A DNA stretch of 64,000 bases from Peteryoungia desertarenae (GTDB taxonomy: Bacteria; Pseudomonadota; Alphaproteobacteria; Rhizobiales; Rhizobiaceae), in the NCBI RefSeq assembly GCF_005860795.2, contig NZ_CP058350.1:1890501-1954500 (forward strand). Direction: 5' to 3'. The notes under the pieces were generated by a model, which did not search any database, was not told where the DNA came from, and saw only the letters and a program-made list of their open reading frames with translations. Below are positions 57,384 to 64,000 of this stretch, piece by piece; positions within the stretch are counted from its first letter, which is position 1, and each line of letters starts with the position of its first letter. The position numbers and the translations under genes are program-made.

Positions 57384-59315
57384 TCAGAACTCGTCCCAGC
57401 CCGGGGCAGGGGCTGCGGCTGTCCGGCCACCAAAGGCGGAGGCGAGCTTGCGGCCCAGAGCGCGGGCCGGGGAAGCGACCGGCTTGCTATCTTCCTGCGC
57501 CGCACGAACCTGCTGCTCGGCCTGTTTGCCGCTCAGCTTGAACTGCGAGAGAAGCTGGTTCAGCGAAGTAACTTCCTTGGCGAGGCTGTGGCTGGCGGCG
57601 GTCGATTCCTCGACCATGGCAGCGTTCTTTTGCGTATCCTGATCCATCTGGTTGACGGCAGAGTTGATCTGCTGCAACCCGACCGACTGTTCCTGGGCTG
57701 CCTCCACAATGGCGCGAACATGCCGGTTGATTTCCTGGACTTCGGCGACAATCGTCTCAAGTGCCGTTCCGGTCTGATCAACCAGGCTGACGCCGGATTG
57801 GACCTGAACATTCGATGCATTGATCAGTGCCTTGATATCCTTGGCAGCCGAGGCCGATCGTTGGGCAAGCTCCCGCACTTCCTGTGCAACAACGGCAAAT
57901 CCCTTGCCGGCTTCCCCGGCGCGGGCCGCCTCCACACCGGCGTTCAGCGCCAGAAGGTTCGTCTGGAAGGCGATTTCATCGATGACGCTGATGATGTTGC
58001 CGATCTCGCTTGAAGACTTCTCGATCTGCTTCATCGCGACAACAGCATTGCGCACCACTTCGCCGGACTTTTCGGCACCGGTCTTTGCCTTTGCCACAAG
58101 CTCACCCGCTTCCTGGGCGCGGCGTGTCGAATCTTTGACTGTCGTCGTGATTTCCTCAAGGGCTGCCGCCGTTTCCTCGACCGAGGCGGCCTGTTGTTCG
58201 GTGCGTTTTGCCAGATCATCGGCGGCGGCGCGGATTTCCTGCGATCCGGCCCCGATCGCGCGTGAGTTCTGCATCACCTGCGACAGGGCATCTTCCAGCT
58301 TGGATGCAGAGCTGTTGAACCGATCACGGATGACATCGAGCTGTCCGGCAAAACTCTCGTTGATACGGTGGCCGAGATTGCCTTCCGACATATGACCAAG
58401 GGCCGTTGCCAGGTGATCGACGGCAAATTCTATGTCTGCTGCTTCCTTTGCCTTCAGCTTTTCGCGCTCCAGTCTCTCTGTCTCAGAAAGGCTGCGTGCA
58501 GCCGCCGTCTCGCTTTCCAGACGCTGGCGCTCCAGCGCATTGTCGCGGAAGACCGCAACGGCCTTGGCCATCTCCCCCAGTTCATCCTTGCGGTCCATGC
58601 CGAAGATTTCGGTCCCTGTATCGCCATCGGCAAGCGTTGCCATTCGCGCCCTGAGACTGTGGATCGGCCGGGTAATCCCGCGAGACGAAATCAGCAGAGC
58701 CAGACCGATACCGGCAGCAAAAAGCAATGCGAGCGTCACGATCGAGTTGATGATCGTCTGCGAGGAGTTCTTCGAGATCGCAGCGCTCTCCGTCATCAGC
58801 GCCTCGACGACGGTATCGTTCCAGGTCCGCATTTCACCCCGCCATTTGGCGATCAATGGCGTGATCTCTATTGCCAGTGAAGATGCTGTCTCGGAATCGC
58901 CTCTGGCGCTGGCCGCGATGGCCTGGTCCGCGATGGTCATGATCGAGCGGGCGTCGTCGGCGAACCGGTCGAGGTCTGCAGCATATTCGGGGGTCAGGGC
59001 CTTCGCCTTTGCCAGACGCTCAAAAAGCGCATCGCGGTTCTCGGTATAGTCATGCTGTACCCGTTTCCATTCCGGAGCAAACGGGTCGTACATCAGCGAC
59101 TGGAAGGTCGTATAGCCGACGGCAACAAGCGAGGTGACCGCACGCGAAACCTCCGCCGAGGCGACGTTGTCTTCGGCAATAAAGCGGGAGTATTCTTCAT
59201 CCGCCGAGGAAAAGCCTTTGGCAACATAAAGCGTTCCGCCAATCCCGACGAGGCAGATCGGGATCAGGACAGACAGGATCTTGGTTTGAATAGGGGCATT
59301 TTTCAGGAAAGGCAT
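57384..59315 (-). CDS. Membrane methyl-accepting chemotaxis protein
   Basis: A 643-residue chemoreceptor: transmembrane helix 1 (about 14-32), periplasmic helical domain (about 35-195), helix 2 (about 198-218), HAMP (about 220-270), and a signalling domain with [44 protein letters not shown]. It ends in GWDEF, a CheR/CheB-tethering pentapeptide of the xWxxF type. Ligand unknown. No chemotaxis operon is near. Confidence 0.95.
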   Translation of the reverse strand: MPFLKNAPIQTKILSVLIPICLVGIGGTLYVAKGFSSADEEYSRFIAEDNVASAEVSRAVTSLVAVGYTTFQSLMYDPFAPEWKRVQHDYTENRDALFERLAKAKALTPEYAADLDRFADDARSIMTIADQAIAASARGDSETASSLAIEITPLIAKWRGEMRTWNDTVVEALMTESAAISKNSSQTIINSIVTLALLFAAGIGLALLISSRGITRPIHSLRARMATLADGDTGTEIFGMDRKDELGEMAKAVAVFRDNALERQRLESETAAARSLSETERLEREKLKAKEAADIEFAVDHLATALGHMSEGNLGHRINESFAGQLDVIRDRFNSSASKLEDALSQVMQNSRAIGAGSQEIRAAADDLAKRTEQQAASVEETAAALEEITTTVKDSTRRAQEAGELVAKAKTGAEKSGEVVRNAVVAMKQIEKSSSEIGNIISVIDEIAFQTNLLALNAGVEAARAGEAGKGFAVVAQEVRELAQRSASAAKDIKALINASNVQVQSGVSLVDQTGTALETIVAEVQEINRHVRAIVEAAQEQSVGLQQINSAVNQMDQDTQKNAAMVEESTAASHSLAKEVTSLNQLLSQFKLSGKQAEQQVRAAQEDSKPVASPARALGRKLASAFGGRTAAAPAPGWDEF

Positions 59316-59542
59316 TGGCTATCATTCCTCCGTTACGAGATGAAGCAAAGGAGCATCGTTCGCCGATGCCTGAACATTGGCGCTGCTTATATCTTGCTAT
59401 CTGGGGGCCGCCTCATCATGCAGCGGTGGTACTGATGCGGATTGTTACAGAGGTCAGTCTATCCGGGGACTTAAGGCTCTTTGCTCAAATTCATACCCAA
59501 AATATAGGGTGCAAGCTTTCGGTGAAGCTGAAGCCTGGACAT

Positions 59543-59568
59543 GAAAAAGCGGCCTTTCGACCGCTTCT
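59543..59568 (-). terminator. Intrinsic terminator after dctM
   Basis: On the minus strand AAGCGG - loop - CCGCTT followed by TTT, about 31 bases after the dctM stop. Confidence 0.72.
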
Positions 59569-59598
59569 CAAAGCTTAAGCTGCAGATTTGCCGCTGGC

Positions 59599-60909
59599 CT
59601 AGACCAGGAAGATCGAGATGATCGGGAACGCCGTCAGAATGATGATCCGCATCAGGTCCGCCGAGATGAAGGGAATGATCGACTTGTAGGTCTCCCGGAT
59701 CGGCACGTCTTTCGACATGGCCGATATGATGAAGAGATTGAGCCCCACGGGTGGCGTTATCATGCCGATCTCCGCCACCATCAGGACGAGAATGCCAAAC
59801 CAGATGGCAAAGTGTTCCGGGCTCATGCCGAAATCCATGGCCGTCACGATCGGGAAGAAAATCGGGATGGTCAGCACGATCATCGACAGCGAGTCCATGA
59901 TGCAGCCGAAGATGATGTAGAGCATCAGGATGATGATCAGCACTGTCATCGGGTTGAAGCCCTGCGCCGTCACCCATTCGGCGCCCACCTGCGGCAGCCG
60001 CGAAAAGGCGAGGAAGGAGTTGAAAGCGGTCGCGCCGAGAATGATGAAGAAGATCATGCCGGTCGAAACCGCCGTCTCCTTGAAGCAGGTGAAAAGCGTC
60101 TTGCGATCCAGCCCGCCATTCACCCATGCCACGAGGCCCGCACCGACTGCGCCGACGGCGGCGGCCTGCGTGGGCGTGAAGAAACCGAGATAGATACCGC
60201 CGACAACGGCCGAGAAGATCGCAACGACCGGCCAGACGGCAATCAGCGCCGGAATGCGCTCCGCCCAGGGAATGCGCTTGGCCTGCCCGGCACTTTCCGG
60301 CCAGATCCGCACATAGATGGCGATCACGATCAGATAGGACACCGCAGCCAGCACGCCGGGCACGAAGGCGGCAAGGAAGAGCTTGGCGATGTTCTGCTCG
60401 GCCAGGATCGCATAGATGACCAGAACGACCGATGGCGGAATGAGTATGCCGAGTGTGCCACCGGCGGCGAGCGAGGCGGTTGCAAGGCCGCCGGCATAGC
60501 CGTTGCGCTTCAGTTCCGGCAGGGCCACCTGCGCCATGGTGGCTGCGGTTGCAAGCGACGAGCCGCAGATCGAGCCGAAGCCCGCACTGGCGCCGACGGC
60601 AGCCATGGCGACCCCGCCTTTTCGATGCCCCAGAAAGGCGGCGGCAGCGTTGAACAGGGCCTGGCTCATGCCGCCACGGGCTGCAAACTGCCCCATCAGC
60701 AGGAAGAGCGGAATGATCGACAGCGAGTAGCTGACATTGGTCGACCAGGCGAGCGACTTCAGCTGCGACAGGACCGGCGACCAGCGTCCAAGCACCAGAT
60801 AGGTGCCAACAAGACCGGTGGCCAGCATCGCGGCTCCGATCGGAACCCTGAGCAGGATCAGCGTGATCAGGACCGGGAAGGACCACAGACCGATTTCAAT
60901 ACTGCTCAT
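59599..60909 (-). CDS. dctM: TRAP transporter large permease
   Basis: A 436-residue DctM with about twelve transmembrane helices. GSICGSSLATAATM and GILIPPSVVLVIYA are the typical re-entrant and transport motifs, repeated in the second half as EIGMITPPVGLNLFI. With DctQ and DctP it imports an organic acid driven by a sodium gradient. Its ATG overlaps the dctQ stop by one base (TGATG). Confidence 0.95.
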   Translation of the reverse strand: MSSIEIGLWSFPVLITLILLRVPIGAAMLATGLVGTYLVLGRWSPVLSQLKSLAWSTNVSYSLSIIPLFLLMGQFAARGGMSQALFNAAAAFLGHRKGGVAMAAVGASAGFGSICGSSLATAATMAQVALPELKRNGYAGGLATASLAAGGTLGILIPPSVVLVIYAILAEQNIAKLFLAAFVPGVLAAVSYLIVIAIYVRIWPESAGQAKRIPWAERIPALIAVWPVVAIFSAVVGGIYLGFFTPTQAAAVGAVGAGLVAWVNGGLDRKTLFTCFKETAVSTGMIFFIILGATAFNSFLAFSRLPQVGAEWVTAQGFNPMTVLIIILMLYIIFGCIMDSLSMIVLTIPIFFPIVTAMDFGMSPEHFAIWFGILVLMVAEIGMITPPVGLNLFIISAMSKDVPIRETYKSIIPFISADLMRIIILTAFPIISIFLV

Positions 60910-61448
60910 CAATGCACTCCCATGGCAGAAACAATTGTCTTCTTCTGCCGGATTGCATTGGCATCGGCTATGACAACGAAAATGGAAACGATCAGGTTGG
61001 CCGCAAGCAGGACCAGAGCAGCGGCAAAGCCCCACCACACCGGGAGCAGCAGCAGCGGCGTGATCTCGCCATTTTCGAACTTGTCCATGGTGCCGATGGC
61101 ATGACGCCAGGTGATGACGGCGAAAAGGACGGCAATCAGGACATCGCCGATCAGCTGGCTCCAGTTCATCGCCTTGGAACCCAGCGCGCCAATGATGATG
61201 TCAACGCCCACATGACCGCGCTTCAGCTGGCAAAAGGGCAGAAAGGCAAAGACTGCAAGGCCGCAAAGGGCCTCGACAAGTTCAATTTCGCCGGGAAGGG
61301 GGCGCAGGACGATCGAGCCCATGATCGAAAGGACGGTCAGCACACAGGCCGTCAGCAGCAGCAAACCGCCGATGATGGCGAAGAATCCCGCAAGCTTGCT
61401 GGCAAAAAGCTCCATCCGGGCAATCAGTACAGGGGTGTCCTTGGTCAT
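60909..61448 (-). CDS. dctQ: TRAP transporter small permease
   Basis: A 179-residue DctQ with four predicted transmembrane helices; the region FLPFCQLKRGHVGVDII is family-typical. It lies between dctP and dctM. A hairpin with a T-run stands between dctP and this gene, so dctQM may be expressed at a lower level than dctP. Confidence 0.93.
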   Translation of the reverse strand: MTKDTPVLIARMELFASKLAGFFAIIGGLLLLTACVLTVLSIMGSIVLRPLPGEIELVEALCGLAVFAFLPFCQLKRGHVGVDIIIGALGSKAMNWSQLIGDVLIAVLFAVITWRHAIGTMDKFENGEITPLLLLPVWWGFAAALVLLAANLIVSIFVVIADANAIRQKKTIVSAMGVH

Positions 61449-61469
61449 GTCGTCATCCCGTTCAGCGAG

Positions 61470-61505
61470 AAAAAAACGGACGCGTCCCTTTGGGGGAGGC
61501 GTCCG
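61470..61505 (-). terminator. Hairpin with T-run between dctP and dctQ
   Basis: CGGACGC pairs with GCGTCCG and is followed on the minus strand by six T. Likely a partial terminator giving more binding protein than permease. Confidence 0.75.
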
Positions 61506-61520
61506 TCCAGTGGGGGAGGA

Positions 61521-62555
61521 TTACTTGCTGTTCTCTGCGATCAGGGCGAGCGCGTCCTGATAGAGCTGCATGCCGTTCAGACCCCTGCCATCCATTTCGG
61601 CAATCCAGGCTTTCGTCACGCCTTCACCGGCAGCCTTCCAGCGTGCAGTCTCGGTTTCATCAAGTGTGATGATCGTGTTGCCGGCCTGCTGGGCAATGTC
61701 GAGGCCGCGCTTGTCACCCTCATCCATGGCAATGCCAAACAGGCGAGCCATTTCCTTGCCTGAATTGGCGTCGATCACGGCCTTCAGATCGTCGGGGAGA
61801 GATGCATAGGTGTCCTTGTTCATCGCAAACAGGAACGTCGCGGTGTAAAGGCCGTTTGCGCCGCTGAAGCCGGTGTGGTTCGGCGCCAGTTCGGCAATCT
61901 TGATCGCCGGCGTCACTTCCCACGGAACGACGGTGCCGTCGATCACGCTCTTTGACAGCGATTCCGGAACCGCCGTCACCGGCATGCCGATCGGCGATGC
62001 CCCCATGGCTTCCAGCATCTGGTTGACGACCTTGGACGTGCCGCGCAGCTTCATGCCGTTCATGTCTTCAAGCTTGTTGATCGGCTTGGCAGCAATGGTG
62101 TGCAGAAGGCCCGGGCCATGGGTGTGAACAGCCAAGACGTGGTAGTCGGAAAACTCGTCCTTCAGGTGCTTCTCATAGTAATCGTGGAAGGCAAGCGACG
62201 TGGCTTCACCGGTTGTCATGATGAAAGGCAGTTCGAAGGCTTCCGACTTCGGGAAGCGGCCCGGCGTATAACCGATGACGGTCCAAATGATGTCAACGAC
62301 GCCATCCTTGACCTGATCGACCAGTTCAGCCGGTTTGCCGCCGAGCTGCATGGCCGGATAGAGCTCGACAGCAATGCGGCCGTTGGAGTCGGCTGCGACC
62401 TTCTCGGCCCATGGTGCCAGAACCTTGGACGGAATAGTCGCCTGTGGCGGCAGCATCTGGTGCAGGCGCAGTGTTACGTCAGCGGCGAAGGCCTGAAAGG
62501 CCGTCATGGAAAGGGCGGCTCCGGACAATCCGGCAATCAGAAGTTTACGCAACAT
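61521..62555 (-). CDS. dctP: TRAP transporter solute-binding protein
   Basis: A 344-residue periplasmic protein with signal peptide (about 1-24, cleavage after AFA). The DctP fold is shown by LRLHQMLPPQATIPSKVLAPWAEKV, and the conserved arginine region MKLRGTSKVVNQMLEAMGASP, which usually clamps the carboxylate of the substrate. Substrate class is probably an organic acid; the exact one is unknown. It is the promoter-proximal gene of dctPQM. Confidence 0.94.
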   Translation of the reverse strand: MLRKLLIAGLSGAALSMTAFQAFAADVTLRLHQMLPPQATIPSKVLAPWAEKVAADSNGRIAVELYPAMQLGGKPAELVDQVKDGVVDIIWTVIGYTPGRFPKSEAFELPFIMTTGEATSLAFHDYYEKHLKDEFSDYHVLAVHTHGPGLLHTIAAKPINKLEDMNGMKLRGTSKVVNQMLEAMGASPIGMPVTAVPESLSKSVIDGTVVPWEVTPAIKIAELAPNHTGFSGANGLYTATFLFAMNKDTYASLPDDLKAVIDANSGKEMARLFGIAMDEGDKRGLDIAQQAGNTIITLDETETARWKAAGEGVTKAWIAEMDGRGLNGMQLYQDALALIAENSK

Positions 62556-62942
62556 GGTCTCCTCCAGTTTTGCGTTGGCGTCTCTTTTGTCTGGGATGGT
62601 GTCGCCAGGATTGTGGCATCCCTGAACGCATCGGCTTCGGCATGTTCCTGCTCTCTTGCTCAGCGCACGGAATTGCGGCCCTCCAAGACCGAAACTCCTC
62701 CCCTTGGGTGGTCATGTTTACAGAAGTCATACCTGCCCGCAAATAATAATATTCATGCAATTCATAACCATATGGCTATGCCTCTCATGATGGTGAGCGG
62801 TTTGATCTGTTCCTTTGAACGGCCGGGAATCGGCCGGTTCGGTGCCTTGACACTTTGTCATAGGACCCCTCCGATGCGCAAAGAGGTCGGCGAACAATCA
62901 TCGGGTCCCGTCAAAGCCGTTTCATGACGAGTCTGCTGTTAG
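62556..62942. other. 387-base gap upstream of dctP
   Basis: Includes an AT-rich stretch (about 62745-62775, with AATAATAATATTCATG) likely to hold the dctP promoter. No gene or RNA was recognised. Confidence 0.5.
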
Positions 62943-63029
62943 ATGCGTTTTTTTGCACTAAACAGTTATGTTTCCCCGGCTATCACTTCAATTTCCGGCA
63001 ATCGCTTTACCGGCTGTCTCAGTCGCAGG

Positions 63030-63340
63030 CCCATACCTCTTATCGCTGACATGGGCATCCTCTTTGCCTGGCCGTCCGTCGCATCGCTGGTGGCTTGCCT
63101 GGGTGACAAGGAGGCCGCCACCTTTTCCGGCGTTGCTCTTTTCGAGCTGCTGATCGAACGTGCCGAGAGGTGCCGTGGGGCGCCCGTCGATGTCATTGCC
63201 CATTCCATGGGTGGCTGGATGACCATGGAAGTCCTGCGCCAGCTCAAGCGGATCGGGCTGCAGCATGTCCCGGAGAACCTGCGCCCGGCTCTGGCCGCGC
63301 TTGAGATGGGCCCGTCGGTATTGGCGGCTCAACTGTCCAT
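63030..63340 (+). pseudogene. Remnant of a DUF900-type alpha/beta hydrolase
   Basis: Residues encoded here include GILFAWPS, KEAATFSGVALFELL, and VDVIAHSMGGWMTMEVLRQL, with the nucleophile elbow HSMGG, the core of the DUF900 hydrolase family. The usual 5' part with the oxyanion strand and the 3' part with Asp and His of the triad are missing, and the frame runs into the convergent ClC gene. It looks like a gene cut at both ends. Confidence 0.7.
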
Positions 63341-64000
63341 CATCGGGGAGATGAATTGTTCGCGGCCTCATCTTCGCCGCCGCCTCGTCCTTCATTGCGC
63401 TGCTGTCGGATCGCCTGGGCGATGAAGGCGCGCGAGAGACCGTGGTAGAGGGGTTCGGGCGCAATCAGACGGGACGTTACATAACCGATCATAGATGCCG
63501 CCATGACCGGGATGACGGCCTCATGGCTGCCGGTCATTTCAATGATGATGACAAAGGCTGTCATCGGCGCCTGCACCACGCCGGAGAAATAGCCGGCCAT
63601 TCCGAGGATAGCGGACAGCGCCAGGCTCGTGCCCAGCAACCATCCCAGCGTGCCACCCAGTCCGACACCGACGGACAGCGACGGCGCAAAGATCCCGCCG
63701 GGAATGCCGGACATCATGGAAATGAAGGTAGTCGCCAGTTTTTCGAGAAAGAACGTCGGCGATACCAGCTCACCCGCCATGATCTGCCGGGATTGTTCAT
63801 ACCCGGTGCCAAAAGTTTCACCGCCCGAAAGAACCCCGATCAGGGCGACGAGCAAGCCGCAGCCTCCGGCCAGCATCAGCATGCGTTTCGTCGGATCGGG
63901 ATGGGCCCAGACGCGAATGCGCCGGGACGCCGACAGCGCACCTTTCGAAAATCCGGCCCCGAGTGCACCGCCAAGCACGCCGCAGAGCACCACCATCAGC
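63340..64000 (-). CDS. ClC-family chloride channel or transporter, start outside window
   Basis: The C-terminal 219 or so residues of a ClC protein. The selectivity-filter motif GGIFAP is present in SGIPGGIFAPSLSVGVGLG, and the helix GYFSGVVQAPMTAFVIIIEMTG follows. The N-terminal motifs (GSGIP, GKEGP) would lie beyond the right edge. The visible part ends in a polar, Gly/Glu/Asn-rich tail without CBS domains. Confidence 0.9.
   Translation of the reverse strand, partial: LMVVLCGVLGGALGAGFSKGALSASRRIRVWAHPDPTKRMLMLAGGCGLLVALIGVLSGGETFGTGYEQSRQIMAGELVSPTFFLEKLATTFISMMSGIPGGIFAPSLSVGVGLGGTLGWLLGTSLALSAILGMAGYFSGVVQAPMTAFVIIIEMTGSHEAVIPVMAASMIGYVTSRLIAPEPLYHGLSRAFIAQAIRQQRNEGRGGGEDEAANNSSPR

Noticed and set aside
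62943..63425. Treating the whole 160-codon frame as a functional hydrolase
   Set aside because: Only about 63030-63340 resembles the family; the front part shows no likeness, the catalytic acid and histidine are missing and the end runs into the convergent ClC gene.

Overview
The window is high-GC chromosomal DNA from an alphaproteobacterium, most likely of the family Rhizobiaceae (Agrobacterium, Allorhizobium or Rhizobium-like). The reasons are a CcrM-type GANTC methyltransferase gene, a mutY - DUF721 - dsbA-like - smc - ppdK gene order, a two-gene cysDN plus an iron-sulfur type cysH, many GTG/TTG starts, and short palindromic repeats of the kind common between rhizobial genes. Taxonomy is inferred from gene content and was not checked by a database search.

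Layout. 1-9.5 kb: redox genes (peroxiredoxin, DsbD alpha-like), YqgE, a MazEF pair, a 970-residue GGDEF-EAL sensor coupled to rimJ, then an M16 peptidase behind thrC. 9.4-15.4 kb: a lipoprotein, a coiled-coil protein, an XRE-cupin regulator divergent from a two-component flavin monooxygenase and MFS cassette, and a lipid kinase. 15.4-20.1 kb: an accessory block (HAD phosphatase, TetR-SMR efflux, a beta-carbonic anhydrase with a probable Tat signal, ArsR-NIPSNAP-ABM) bounded on the right by a decayed direct copy of the HAD gene. 20.3-25.4 kb: a DosC-like diguanylate cyclase lacking the heme ligand, DUF1284, DUF1902-HicA, a YjbR gene split by a complete IS3-family element, and an AT-richer gene of unknown function. 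25.6-38 kb: core genes ccrM, higBA, a HAD hydrolase, mutY, DUF721, dsbA-like, smc and ppdK. 38-50.6 kb: an orphan antitoxin, a Doc toxin with a very small partner, membrane proteins, an MBL hydrolase-cupin pair, a PfpI protein, tRNA-Gln, a quinone-detoxification-like LysR/VOC/esterase cluster, tRNA-Pro and a LacI regulator. 50.6-64 kb: two chemoreceptors, a CarH-like MerR-B12 regulator, cysH-cysD-cysN, a TRAP transporter (dctPQM), a remnant hydrolase and the end of a ClC channel gene.

How it works together. Several units form coherent systems: assimilatory sulfate reduction (ATP sulfurylase CysDN, then APS reductase CysH); a regulated flavin-dependent oxygenation cassette (monooxygenase, flavin reductase, permease, regulator); detoxification of electrophiles or quinones (VOC dioxygenase plus MhqD-like esterase); TRAP uptake of an organic acid; and signalling proteins (two c-di-GMP enzymes, two chemoreceptors, a B12-type photosensor candidate). 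Five toxin-antitoxin-like loci are spread over the first 39 kb. No CRISPR array, prophage or rRNA operon was seen. The most notable items are the CarH-like regulator, the globin-like cyclase without its proximal histidine, the precisely delimited IS insertion, and the deletion-scarred HAD gene copy.
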